64,000 nt of DNA from an uncultured Dorea sp. (GTDB lineage Bacteria > Bacillota > Clostridia > Lachnospirales > Lachnospiraceae): the NCBI GenBank assembly GCA_947652615.1, contig CANTDX010000010.1, forward strand, positions 23,797 through 87,796, written 5' to 3'. The position numbers were made by a program, and so were the translations under genes. This document shows, piece after piece, positions 9,040-17,428 of this stretch (positions within the stretch are counted from its first letter, which is position 1; each line of letters starts with the position of its first letter). The notes under the pieces were generated by a model that did no database searches, was not told the DNA's origin, and saw nothing but the letters and a program-made list of their open reading frames with translations.

Positions 9040-10266
9040 TCACATTCTTCTGCATCTCTTCCTGCCCCAGCGGCACGGATCCGACAGCAAACGGGTCACC
9101 GCCCCCTTGCAGGTCAGAAGAACCGGTATCAGGACGATCAATATACAGATCATAAGCAGGCTCTTCACTCCGTACAGATCCATTACCAGCCCGGAATACA
9201 GCAGGCTGATGATTCCTGTAAAACTGCTGTATATCGCATCCGCCATATTATGCCCCAGATTGCGGAACACAGGAGAAACACTCTTCTCCGTAACACTTCT
9301 CATGGTAGGCAGCAGAATCCCCACCCCCATATTGTAGAGGAATGATCCCGCAAAGATCGCGCCCGGCGACGCGGCATAAAATACCAGTATCAAATTCAGG
9401 AATGGCAGTCCCGCAAGCAGCATGTAACGCAGACGAAGAGAATATCTTTCTATCCTGTCCGCCAGAGCTATGAACGGCACCTGCACAACCGCACAGATGA
9501 ATGCATCGATCCCCAGATCGGAGACATTGCCTCCAACATTCTTAAGAAGCGGCATTTTCAGATTATTCACCGGCGCGATCGCAAGGCCCACCAGAAACAG
9601 AATCACGATCAGGTAACGATATTCCCCGCTTGCAAATACCTGATTCAAAGAACGAAGCCCGAATTTCCCGCCTGCCTCAGTCTTAGCATTCTCCTTATCT
9701 GATACTGCTCCCCTGCCTTCCGGGAGTAAGGCTGCCGCTGTAATGCCCATGATCAGAAATACGGTCCCAACGGACAACATAAGCGAATACCCAAATTCAG
9801 AGATCATCCTTCCAAGCACAACGGATGTGATTGCATAAAAAAGCGACGGCAGGCAGCGGATCTTACCATAGACTGAAAAGTTATTCTCGCAGATAAGCAG
9901 AAGCCAGGAGTCTATGTTCGTCGCATGCGGCAGACACACGAACCCAAGCAGCGGATATAATACTGCCAGCATCGGTATGCTGTCATAGGAAAAATAGATC
10001 AGATACATCAATACACCCGCCAATAAAAAGCAGGCAATCGACACCTTCCGATTCGTATGAAACCGATCGCAGACCATGCCCCAGGCAAATGATCCCACAA
10101 ATGACGCCAGCAAAAAAGACGCCATAAATATACTTACCATTGTATTGGTAATCCCTTTTGACAGCAGATAAGACATTAAAAATCCAATAAACGAAGCATG
10201 AAAACACCAGTATGATATCTCGATCACAGCAAATCCAATCCAATGACGTCTCTTAATAGTCTTCAT
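9040..10266 (-). CDS. MFS transporter, LacY/nucleoside-symporter-like
   Basis: 408 residues with about twelve membrane helices. The N-terminus (YWCFHASFIGFLMSYLL) and the loop GMVCDRFHTNRK fit the MFS_1_like group that includes oligosaccharide and nucleoside proton symporters. It is transcribed divergently from an AraC regulator, the usual layout for an inducible sugar transporter. Its promoter has a TATAAT at 10299-10304 (minus strand) but no recognisable -35, consistent with activator dependence. Substrate not determinable. Confidence 0.82.
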   Translation of the reverse strand: MKTIKRRHWIGFAVIEISYWCFHASFIGFLMSYLLSKGITNTMVSIFMASFLLASFVGSFAWGMVCDRFHTNRKVSIACFLLAGVLMYLIYFSYDSIPMLAVLYPLLGFVCLPHATNIDSWLLLICENNFSVYGKIRCLPSLFYAITSVVLGRMISEFGYSLMLSVGTVFLIMGITAAALLPEGRGAVSDKENAKTEAGGKFGLRSLNQVFASGEYRYLIVILFLVGLAIAPVNNLKMPLLKNVGGNVSDLGIDAFICAVVQVPFIALADRIERYSLRLRYMLLAGLPFLNLILVFYAASPGAIFAGSFLYNMGVGILLPTMRSVTEKSVSPVFRNLGHNMADAIYSSFTGIISLLYSGLVMDLYGVKSLLMICILIVLIPVLLTCKGAVTRLLSDPCRWGRKRCRRM

Positions 10267-10312
10267 AATCCTTCCCCTCTCGTAAAATTATTAATCAAAT
10301 TATAGAAAACCA

Positions 10313-10340
10313 TTGACGTTATGGGAATATCCTTTATAAT
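10313..10340 (+). promoter_or_regulatory. Promoter of the AraC-family gene
   Basis: TTGACG (10313-10318), a 16-base spacer and TATAAT (10335-10340), 45 bases ahead of the chosen start codon. Confidence 0.65.
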
Positions 10341-10384
10341 CTGAAATATAGACAAAATTGAACTTGTTTGGAGGAGACGTGTCT

Positions 10385-11233
10385 ATGCTACAATACTCAG
10401 CATATCTTTACGACCAGGATCTTGACAATTATAACGTGGATCTCCCTTTTCTGGTCCATAGCTGCGGCAAGATCTCTATGAACTGCGGCAGGAATCTCAA
10501 TATAGACCGGCAGAACGGCAGGCAGGATTTTCAGATCATCTATATCCATCAGGGAAAGGGACATTTTATATTAGATAACAGGGAGATCGTACTGGATGAG
10601 GGATGCACCGTACTCTACTATCCGTTCGAGATACAGCAGTATTCCTTCCGGCACTTCGAGAATGCACAGTTCTACTGGCTGCATTTTTCCGGAAATGACA
10701 TTCCCGGTCTGTTAATAGACGCCGGATTAGACCGGCAGATCATAGATACCGGCATGGCTTCCTACATCCCCGCCTTGTTCGAGGGTATCATCCGGGAGCT
10801 TATCATGAAGCAGCCGGGGTATCTTCAGATCGCCAACCTCAAAGGCCAGGAATTGGTCTGGCTGCTTGCGCGCGAAGCAAGGAAACAGGCAAGCCGGAAT
10901 CGAAACGGCTATAATGCAGAGATGGAGGATATCCTGGAATTCATCCACCGGAATTACTATCAAGATCTGGCCATCGAACAGTTGGCGAGAAGCTACGGGA
11001 CGAGTACAAGCTGGTTTATCAAGGAGTTCTCTCGCTATACCAGCCTTACCCCCAAGAAGTATATCAATGAAGTGCGGCTGAACCATGCGAAGGAACTCTT
11101 AAGTTCTACCAATTATAATATCAGCAAGATTTCTAATGTGTGCGGCTTCGAGAATCCGCTGTATTTCAGCCGCTATTTTCAGAAGAATTATCATATGGCA
11201 CCGACGAAATACAGAGACATGGGGAGGCGTTAG
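10385..11233 (+). CDS. AraC-family transcriptional regulator
   Basis: 282 residues from the ATG at 10385, chosen because GGAGGAG (10370-10376) is correctly spaced; a TTG frame opening at 10358 would put this site inside the gene. Residues about 30-130 form an AraC-type cupin sensor (HQGKGHFILDNREIVLDEG). The C-terminal 100 residues hold two helix-turn-helix units (AIEQLARSYGTSTSWFIKEF and ISKISNVCGFENPLYFSRYF). It probably senses a sugar and controls the divergent MFS gene, whose promoter lacks a clear -35. Confidence 0.9.
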   Translation: MLQYSAYLYDQDLDNYNVDLPFLVHSCGKISMNCGRNLNIDRQNGRQDFQIIYIHQGKGHFILDNREIVLDEGCTVLYYPFEIQQYSFRHFENAQFYWLHFSGNDIPGLLIDAGLDRQIIDTGMASYIPALFEGIIRELIMKQPGYLQIANLKGQELVWLLAREARKQASRNRNGYNAEMEDILEFIHRNYYQDLAIEQLARSYGTSTSWFIKEFSRYTSLTPKKYINEVRLNHAKELLSSTNYNISKISNVCGFENPLYFSRYFQKNYHMAPTKYRDMGRR

Positions 11234-11243
11234 TACGTCTCCC
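11222..11243 (+). terminator. Possible terminator overlapping the AraC stop codon
   Basis: GGGAGGCGT and ACGTCTCCC pair (one G-U) around TAGT, which contains the stop codon. The T-run after it is weak, so this may be a weak terminator between the convergent genes. Confidence 0.35.
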
Positions 11244-11250
11244 GCCGCCT

Positions 11251-12840
11251 TTACACAACCGCTTCTACCAGCACTTTCTTACCAATACGCAGCTCCTTGA
11301 CCCCAATCTCCTTTTTCTTATTGAAGTTAAAGCTGAGCATATATCCCCGGTCTAAATGATAGTATTCCAGATACGCCGCCAACTGCTCTTCCCCGCGCTC
11401 ATGATACGCATTCCCACGCCACACCTTGAGCTCGATCACGAATTGTTCCCCGCAGTAATCCACGATAACATCTGTTCGTTCCATATTCCTGGTCCGGGAC
11501 TCTATATAATAATTCCCGGTTCCGTTAATGATCGGCCGCAGATATAATAGAAAATACCGCCTTCCGTCTTCCTCATAGAATCTCCTGTCCTGATCACCAT
11601 ACAATTCATCAAAGTGCTCCACGAACCGCTCCAGAACCTTTCTCATATTCAGATGCCCGTTCTGAACAAATTGATTCTTATCGTGTAATGCAGCTTTGTA
11701 AATCTCTGTCTCCTGCATCTCTCCGGCTGCCAAAAACATATTATAAAGACGTGTCTCAAAAATTCGGTTGGCTACAACCACATAACCGTCACAAATCCTG
11801 ACAAATCCAAACATCACCGCCGTATCCGTTGCTTCATCATCCGGATTGTAAGTAATATTTTTCCCTTTAAAAAGTAATTCCGACAATACATTCCTAAGCT
11901 TCGGATAATCCTCTAGCTTATTGGACAAGGATTCAAACAATGAATTCTTCTCCGCAATCAAAAGGCTTACCGCTTCTCGTATTCCGGATTCTGTCCATAC
12001 TTCGCCTGCAAACTTTAGCTTCCCGCTATGGGAAAAGCCCTCATCCAGGATCCTGCACAGACGTGACACCAGAAATGGATATCCAGATGTATATTCATAT
12101 ATAAGTTCTGCTATAGAAGAAATATCCATCCCCGTCCTGCAATCCGCTTCATAGTCTCTCAGCATTCCGGCGATATCTTCCGCTGTAAAACTCATGTCTA
12201 CATCAAATTCCGACGCAATGTTCCATGGACTGTTCATCCTGTGCTCCGAATCCTTCCGGATCTTCTGCTTTAGATTCCGAATATCATACACCCCCGCCAG
12301 AATTACCGACTGGAAAGTCGGACGTGTCGTTCTCTGGTTAAAATACCCTCTCAATTGCGCAAGGAAATCCAAAAACACTCCATTATTGGACGCCGTGTCC
12401 ACTTCATCGATCATCAGTACAATCGGTTTGGACGTTCCCCTGCACCACTCACTGAGACAGATAAACAAGCGAGCAAGCTTTGCTTGCTTTTGTTCCCCAT
12501 CTGCAAATGCTTTTAACCGGTCTAATATCCCTGCAGGAACGTCTTCTCCTCCTACCGCCGCCATTACTTCTCTTGCAAATGCAGACACAAAGGAAGCCTC
12601 TGACTCAAAATCTTCATGACTCAACATCCGAAAATCCAGGCTGAGTACACAGTAATCATCTTCCAGATACCTCGCCAGAGCGTGCAGCATCGTAGTTTTC
12701 CCATACTGCCTTGCACGGTTTATTGAAAAATATTCTCCTCCATCTATCAAGCACCGAACCTCTTCCAGACGGCTCTCGAGGTTTACCATATAGTGCATCT
12801 CGGGCCTGCAGACACCTGTTACATTGAATCTCCTTCTCAC
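11251..12840 (-). CDS. AAA ATPase with PD-(D/E)XK nuclease-like C-terminus
   Basis: 529 residues with a GTG start (12838-12840) after AGGTGAGAG; longer frames reach 13173 but would overlap the divergent gene and its promoter. N-terminus RRRFNVTGVCRPEMHYM matches its paralogue at 1-1180. P-loop variant in INRARQYGKTTMLHALA, Walker B in IVLMIDEVDTASNNG. The C-terminal 130 residues contain DVIVDYCGEQFVIELKVWRG, the D...ExK core of the PD-(D/E)XK fold, ending in a tyrosine-rich strand. Such proteins occur in several copies in gut Firmicutes and Bacteroidetes genomes; their role is not established. Confidence 0.87.
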   Translation of the reverse strand: MRRRFNVTGVCRPEMHYMVNLESRLEEVRCLIDGGEYFSINRARQYGKTTMLHALARYLEDDYCVLSLDFRMLSHEDFESEASFVSAFAREVMAAVGGEDVPAGILDRLKAFADGEQKQAKLARLFICLSEWCRGTSKPIVLMIDEVDTASNNGVFLDFLAQLRGYFNQRTTRPTFQSVILAGVYDIRNLKQKIRKDSEHRMNSPWNIASEFDVDMSFTAEDIAGMLRDYEADCRTGMDISSIAELIYEYTSGYPFLVSRLCRILDEGFSHSGKLKFAGEVWTESGIREAVSLLIAEKNSLFESLSNKLEDYPKLRNVLSELLFKGKNITYNPDDEATDTAVMFGFVRICDGYVVVANRIFETRLYNMFLAAGEMQETEIYKAALHDKNQFVQNGHLNMRKVLERFVEHFDELYGDQDRRFYEEDGRRYFLLYLRPIINGTGNYYIESRTRNMERTDVIVDYCGEQFVIELKVWRGNAYHERGEEQLAAYLEYYHLDRGYMLSFNFNKKKEIGVKELRIGKKVLVEAVV

Positions 12841-12877
12841 GTCTCTCACCTGCCTGTCTGATTTCTTAATATTTATA

Positions 12878-12906
12878 ATTGTACGTAACCCGCGATAAAA
12901 TATCAA
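12878..12906 (-). promoter_or_regulatory. Promoter of the AAA/nuclease-like gene
   Basis: On the minus strand TTGATA (12901-12906), a 17-base spacer and TACAAT (12878-12883), 38 bases before the GTG start. Confidence 0.65.
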
Positions 12907-12953
12907 GCCTCTTTCTGAAATGGGAAGGAATATTTTAAACCCAAAAGGCCAAT

Positions 12954-13023
12954 ACTTCAAAGTAAGTTGAAGTGACTTTGAAGTGATCTTGAAGTTGACT
13001 TTGAAGTAATCTTGAAGTATAAT
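12954..13023 (+). repeat. Six helically phased 7-bp iterons over a promoter
   Basis: ACTTCAA at 12954-12960 (inverted), then TTGAAGT at 12967, 12978, 12989, 13001 and 13012. Steps are 13, 11, 11, 12 and 11 bases, about one helical turn. The last unit runs into a TATAAT (-10) at 13018-13023, so the array fills the -35 region of the gene at 13055. It is probably the binding array of a cooperative regulator. Confidence 0.8.
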
Positions 13024-13054
13024 AGAACAAATTTGAAATACCTGGGGTGAACAT

Positions 13055-14497
13055 ATGTATCTGGAAGAAATCATAGACGATATCCTGCTAGAGAGCGATA
13101 AAATTGAATGTAAAAGCAGGTTAAACAGAGATGATGTTGTAGGATGGCTTAAGACAATCGCCGGTTTTGCCAATGCACACGGCGGCGATTTTTACATTGG
13201 CGTCGAAGATAAGACCAATAAATTGATCGGCTACGATAGAACCGCTGCGGACAATGAACGCAATTATTTTAATAATCAGGTAAATGAACATCTCGTACCA
13301 AGACCTCAGATGGCTATCTCCTTCATCCGATATAAGATAAAAGATAAGGAAAGATTTATCATACATGTACAGGTTTCGGAATCAGCCGTCAGGCCCGTGA
13401 TTTTAAAATATAAGAATGTACCATCAATTTTTATGAGAAGAGATGGTTTTACAAACGGTGCAACTTATGAAGAGATCATAGAGATGAGTATAAAGAGCAA
13501 GAATACTCAATATGATATCCTGACATCTGATGTGAAATACGATTCTGAGAAATTTACAACACTCCGCGAGTTTTATGCGTCACATAATGATGGTAAAATA
13601 TTGTCAGAAAAAGCATTGCAGTCAATGGGATTTTATAATGAAGAAGGTTTGCTTGCAAATGGTGCGTTATTATTTTCAGATGATTGCGACGGGACAAAGA
13701 CAGAAGTTCAGTGTTCCGTTTTCTCCGGCTTTAACAAAGGAAGTGAACGGATCGTAACGATCAATCGTTTTGGCGGAAACATTATCTCTGTAATCAATTA
13801 TATCATGGAATTCGTAACACAGAGAATGAACCACTCTATGGTCAAATTTGAAAATACAAGAAAGAATATCGACGCATTTCCGAAGAGGGCTCTGTTTGAA
13901 GGGGTGATAAATGCAGTCGCACATCGCGACTATTTCCTTGACGGAACACAGATCCAGGTAGATCTGTTCAAGGACCGATTAGAGATCTCGTCTCCAGGCA
14001 GTTTTTACAGAGGCGAAAAAATAGGAAAAACTTATGATCTGTCCGGGATTATTTCCAAAAGAAGAAATGAACTGATCGCTTCCGTATTGATCAGCTGCAA
14101 TGTAATGGAGGCTGCCGGGACAGATTTTGATAAGATCGCAGAAGAATATAGATCGGCAGATGAGATGCATCGTCCCTATATCTATTCTTCGTCAGATCAT
14201 TTTACCCTTGTACTGCCAGATTTGACTTATATGGACGGTTTGACAGACAACAGCATTCCAGCTTTGTCATTCGTTCCTGTACAAAACGGAACGGACTATG
14301 ATGACAAGGTCCTTTCCTTCTGCTACTATCGAGCACGGAAGGCCGTGGAGATTGCAGAATATCTGGGTGTAAGTGATTCGACTTATCTGCGCAGGCAAGT
14401 GCTTGGTAATCTTGAAGAACAGGGGTATCTTGAAAAAAGTAAGATAACAAGGGCAATGTATTTCAAGACAAACCGGGATATGGTAACTATAGACTAG
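13055..14497 (+). CDS. AlbA_2 (Schlafen-like) domain putative transcriptional regulator
   Basis: 480 residues; ATG after GGGGTGA. The N-terminal 120 residues form the AlbA_2/divergent AAA-4 domain (KIECKSRLNRDDVVGWLKTIAGF, then GGDFYIGVEDKTNKLIGYD). Residues about 260-350 contain the RecG-like C-terminal ATP-binding region (KRALFEGVINAVAHRDYFLDG, then FKDRLEISSPGSF). The end holds a winged helix (AVEIAEYLGVSDSTYLRRQV). The family is annotated as ATP-dependent DNA helicase-like or as regulators; no helicase motifs are seen here. It is probably autoregulated through the iteron array upstream and lies divergent from the AAA/nuclease-like gene, which may be its target. Confidence 0.85.
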   Translation: MYLEEIIDDILLESDKIECKSRLNRDDVVGWLKTIAGFANAHGGDFYIGVEDKTNKLIGYDRTAADNERNYFNNQVNEHLVPRPQMAISFIRYKIKDKERFIIHVQVSESAVRPVILKYKNVPSIFMRRDGFTNGATYEEIIEMSIKSKNTQYDILTSDVKYDSEKFTTLREFYASHNDGKILSEKALQSMGFYNEEGLLANGALLFSDDCDGTKTEVQCSVFSGFNKGSERIVTINRFGGNIISVINYIMEFVTQRMNHSMVKFENTRKNIDAFPKRALFEGVINAVAHRDYFLDGTQIQVDLFKDRLEISSPGSFYRGEKIGKTYDLSGIISKRRNELIASVLISCNVMEAAGTDFDKIAEEYRSADEMHRPYIYSSSDHFTLVLPDLTYMDGLTDNSIPALSFVPVQNGTDYDDKVLSFCYYRARKAVEIAEYLGVSDSTYLRRQVLGNLEEQGYLEKSKITRAMYFKTNRDMVTID

Positions 14498-14627
14498 AAA
14501 TTGAACTAATGAGCTGTCTGGTTCGTGCCAGTGCTAGGCAAAAGTTCGACGACGATGTGGGCGCATCAACTAGAACTTTTAACGACACAATGGTGCGAAG
14601 CAGGCAATTCAGGAGTTCGATTTCTAG
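14494..14627. repeat. Nested inverted-repeat element, unidentified
   Basis: Outer arms CTAGAAATTGAACT (14494-14507) and AGTTCGATTTCTAG (14614-14627) pair over 13 of 14 positions; an inner pair AAAAGTTC (14540-14547) / GAACTTTT (14573-14580) is perfect and encloses GATG-TGGGCG-CATC. The left arm overlaps the stop codon of the AlbA_2 gene. The element occupies nearly all of the 168 bases between two convergent genes. No reading frame in it looks real. It could be a structured RNA, a bidirectional terminator or the end of a vanished mobile element. Confidence 0.55.
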
Positions 14628-14665
14628 CCGGATGGAGTATTTCTTTAACTGTATTCTCATTTCCA

Positions 14666-16303
14666 TTAGATCAAATATCGATTGGCAGCTTCTACAACAC
14701 TTTCCGGAAACCCAAAATACTCCAACAGCTTTATCGCATTTCTCTGCTCGCAGATTCCCTGATGAAGCTTATAATCAAATACAATCTCCTCGTTCTTGGC
14801 CTTCTCACTGAAATAGTAATTCGCATAATGATCACTGTTTAGCAGATCAATCAGCTCCACATCATGGGATGCCACTATCACGATACAATTCTTACGCTCC
14901 AGATACTTTAAGATCGCTGCCGAAGCCGCGATCCTCTCCTGGCTGTTCGTTCCCCGGAGGATCTCATCTATTACCGCTATGACGAGGTTCCCTCTGTCAA
15001 TCACTTCTACAATCCTCTGCAGTGATCTAACCTCTCTTACAAAATAACTCTCCCCCGCCAGCAGATCATCCCTGATCGCCATAGATGTATATACCTCTGC
15101 CTTTGCTATACGCGCAGTCTTCGCTGCACATGTATGGATACTCATAGCCAATATCTCATTAATCGCGACCGCTTTAATAAAGGTGGATTTCCCAGACGCA
15201 TTGGATCCCGTAACGATACAACTGTCATTCAGGCTGAAATCATTGTAAACCGGCTCTTCCAGCAATGGATTGTACATCTCCTCATAACTGATCCCACACC
15301 CTTCACCAAACTCAGGAACACAATACATTGGGATACTTCTTCGGAATGAAGCCGCTGAAACCGCCATATCCAACTCCCCAAGCAGCTCGAACACCTGATA
15401 AATCACGGTTAAATGTTCTTCCAACATCGTCAGGATTCGATTATACATCACAAAGTCAAATAAAAAGGCGCCCGTTATATACATCGCAAATACTTCCATA
15501 GCATCTGCTGAATATTTTCTTCGATGTCTTCCATTGATGAATTTCAAGGATTTTGTCAGTTTCCTGACAACCTCCTGATTCTCTCTAAATCCCCCGAATA
15601 CTGCATCATTCTTCTCTGCAAACTCTCCGCTGATCTTTAGAATGCTCTGTACTGCTATCATAAGATCCATATTAATCTCATACTTTCCTTTCATCAAAGC
15701 ATAGATATTTATATTCACTAAGAAAATGATCCCCAAGAAAGCATACGCATACGTATGGCGCAAAAGGATGCTCATAACAATTGCCAAAAACAGTAGCAAT
15801 TGCAGCAAATAGTAAATCCATATTTTACTCAGCTTAAAATGATCTAACCCATTCAAGAATGATGGGATATAATAATTATTCTCTCTTTTGCCTATACGCA
15901 ATAGCTTTTTTTGTATATCTATTCTGGCGTCTTGATGATCCGCCACAAATATGATCTTATTTTCCAGAGCTTCCAGCTTCGAATCCTCATAGCAAAGGGT
16001 CCTCAGACTCCGATACAAATACTGATCTCCTACTGACGAACAGCACGTATTAATTCGCGCAAAGATTTTATCCATACTAAGATCGTTCCAGGTGATATCA
16101 TCTATATATCCCCGGCAGTCTTTGCTCTTCCTTTCCTTCCAAAATATCTTAATCTCATCAAAATTATAATCCTTATACTCTGGTTTCGCCCCGAATTGCT
16201 TCAAAAGCATGTGGTGAGCTTTTTTCCGATTCATATGGGAACTATACAGACCGCCCACCAAAATAGCCGTAATCAATCCTGCTATAAGAAATAATTGTTC
16301 CAC
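14666..16303 (-). CDS. Membrane-anchored MutS-like ATPase
   Basis: 545 residues. A membrane helix sits at about 2-20 and two more at about 155-205; between and after them are helical lever-like regions. The C-terminal 200 residues form a MutS ABC-type ATPase: Walker A in TGSNASGKSTFIKA, Walker B in NLVIAVIDEILRGTNSQERI (compare DELGRGTS of MutS), and the histidine switch in IVASHDVELIDLL. The mismatch-recognition domain of MutS is absent. Such short MutS-related proteins are found in Firmicutes; their job is unknown, and the membrane anchor argues against ordinary mismatch repair. It stands alone, convergent with the AlbA_2 gene. Confidence 0.82.
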   Translation of the reverse strand: MEQLFLIAGLITAILVGGLYSSHMNRKKAHHMLLKQFGAKPEYKDYNFDEIKIFWKERKSKDCRGYIDDITWNDLSMDKIFARINTCCSSVGDQYLYRSLRTLCYEDSKLEALENKIIFVADHQDARIDIQKKLLRIGKRENNYYIPSFLNGLDHFKLSKIWIYYLLQLLLFLAIVMSILLRHTYAYAFLGIIFLVNINIYALMKGKYEINMDLMIAVQSILKISGEFAEKNDAVFGGFRENQEVVRKLTKSLKFINGRHRRKYSADAMEVFAMYITGAFLFDFVMYNRILTMLEEHLTVIYQVFELLGELDMAVSAASFRRSIPMYCVPEFGEGCGISYEEMYNPLLEEPVYNDFSLNDSCIVTGSNASGKSTFIKAVAINEILAMSIHTCAAKTARIAKAEVYTSMAIRDDLLAGESYFVREVRSLQRIVEVIDRGNLVIAVIDEILRGTNSQERIAASAAILKYLERKNCIVIVASHDVELIDLLNSDHYANYYFSEKAKNEEIVFDYKLHQGICEQRNAIKLLEYFGFPESVVEAANRYLI

Positions 16304-16530
16304 TTTCTCTTCTTCACTTCCTTCGTCTGGTCATTCCCAACAATCTGTCCGAAAACTGATTTCTACAAGCCCGTCAGTATCTTCCGCTGATATTTCTCCG
16401 GGAATATCTGCAGAAAAACAAGATGCCAACGGAAGAAAAGAGCTAGCCGGAGATCTCCATTATCTTATTCTGTATTACAGTTTATCACGAGAATCTTTCA
16501 TGTGCAAATGAAATAAGATCACTTTTTATC

Positions 16531-16559
16531 TTGACATCTAATATTCTCCAAAATACAAT
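16531..16559 (+). promoter_or_regulatory. Promoter of the hydroxypyruvate-isomerase-like gene
   Basis: TTGACA (16531-16536), 17-base spacer, TACAAT (16554-16559). The rest of the 330-base gap (16304-16635) shows no gene or clear repeat. Confidence 0.75.
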
Positions 16560-16635
16560 AATGTTGTAAATGCACATCAATGTTTCAAATGTTGCAAAAA
16601 ATGAAGACCAGTTAAAATCTCGGAGGTAGAATAAG

Positions 16636-17424
16636 ATGAGTCTTAGAAAATGCGCATGTATTGATACTTTATACACTGAACTGGAATGGAAAGACCGATT
16701 TCAGGCCGCCAGGGATGACGGCTTTGCTGCCGTGGAATTCTGGGACTGGAGAATCCGCGATCTTAAGGAGACGCGGGAAGCCGCCGAGACTGCCGGTATC
16801 CTCATCAGCGGCTTCAACGGAGACGCCGACTACTCGCTGGTTGACCCGGCCCATAAAGGGAGATACCTGGAAGAACTGAAGAGATCAATCGAAGCCGCCA
16901 AAACCGTCAATGCCAGAAGCGTCACCATCCATTCCAACGCACTTGGCGAAGGAGGTATCGTGGTGAACTCCTACGATGATATTTCCGATACCGTGAAGCT
17001 CTGCTCCATGTACGACACGCTGCTTGCCTGCGCAAGGCTGGCAGAGCAGGAAGAGATCAACATGAACCTGGAAGCTTTGAACGTCACCACCGATCACGTT
17101 GGAAATTTCCTGAAATACACCCGGACCGGTGCGGAGATCTGCCGTTTGATCGATTCCCCCAGGCTCAAATTATTGTATGACATATATCACATGCAGATCA
17201 ACGAAGGCTGTATCTGCGATACCATCAGCAACTACGGAGACCAATTTGGTCACATCCACGTGGCCGATGCGCCGGGCCGACACGAACCAGGCACCGGAGA
17301 GATCAATTATAAGAAGGTTCTCCGCCATCTGGAAGCGCGCGGATACCGCGGACTTGTGGGATATGAATTGTTCCCGCTGACCGATACCAGACATGCGGTG
17401 CAGGCGATCATGGAGAATTGTTAA
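16636..17424 (+). CDS. hyi: Hydroxypyruvate isomerase-like TIM-barrel enzyme
   Basis: 262 residues of the AP-endonuclease-2/xylose-isomerase-like TIM barrel family. Conserved metal-ligand segments are MNLEALN (Glu), LLYDIYHMQINEG (Asp, His), FGHIHVADAPGRHEPGTGEI (His and the family-typical ADxPGRHEPGTGE) and LVGYELFP (Glu). Hyi interconverts hydroxypyruvate and tartronate semialdehyde; related proteins isomerise other three- to six-carbon keto acids or ketoses, so the exact substrate is open. ATG follows GGAGG. The gene is monocistronic and convergent with vanY. Confidence 0.82.
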   Translation: MSLRKCACIDTLYTELEWKDRFQAARDDGFAAVEFWDWRIRDLKETREAAETAGILISGFNGDADYSLVDPAHKGRYLEELKRSIEAAKTVNARSVTIHSNALGEGGIVVNSYDDISDTVKLCSMYDTLLACARLAEQEEINMNLEALNVTTDHVGNFLKYTRTGAEICRLIDSPRLKLLYDIYHMQINEGCICDTISNYGDQFGHIHVADAPGRHEPGTGEINYKKVLRHLEARGYRGLVGYELFPLTDTRHAVQAIMENC

Positions 17425-17428
17425 ATTC

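Noticed and set aside
12954..13023. CRISPR-like or plasmid-origin reading of the TTGAAGT repeats
   Set aside because: Units are 7 bases with 4-5 base gaps, no spacers, and they overlap a promoter; no replication gene is nearby.
11251..13173. Longer start of the AAA/nuclease-like gene at 13173
   Set aside because: The extra 111 residues overlap the divergent gene and the iteron promoter and look non-coding; the paralogue starts at the position matching the GTG at 12840.
14600..14632. tRNA or tmRNA 3' end
   Set aside because: The GTTCGATT stretch resembles a T-loop, but the flanking bases do not pair as a T-stem, and no acceptor or anticodon arm was found.
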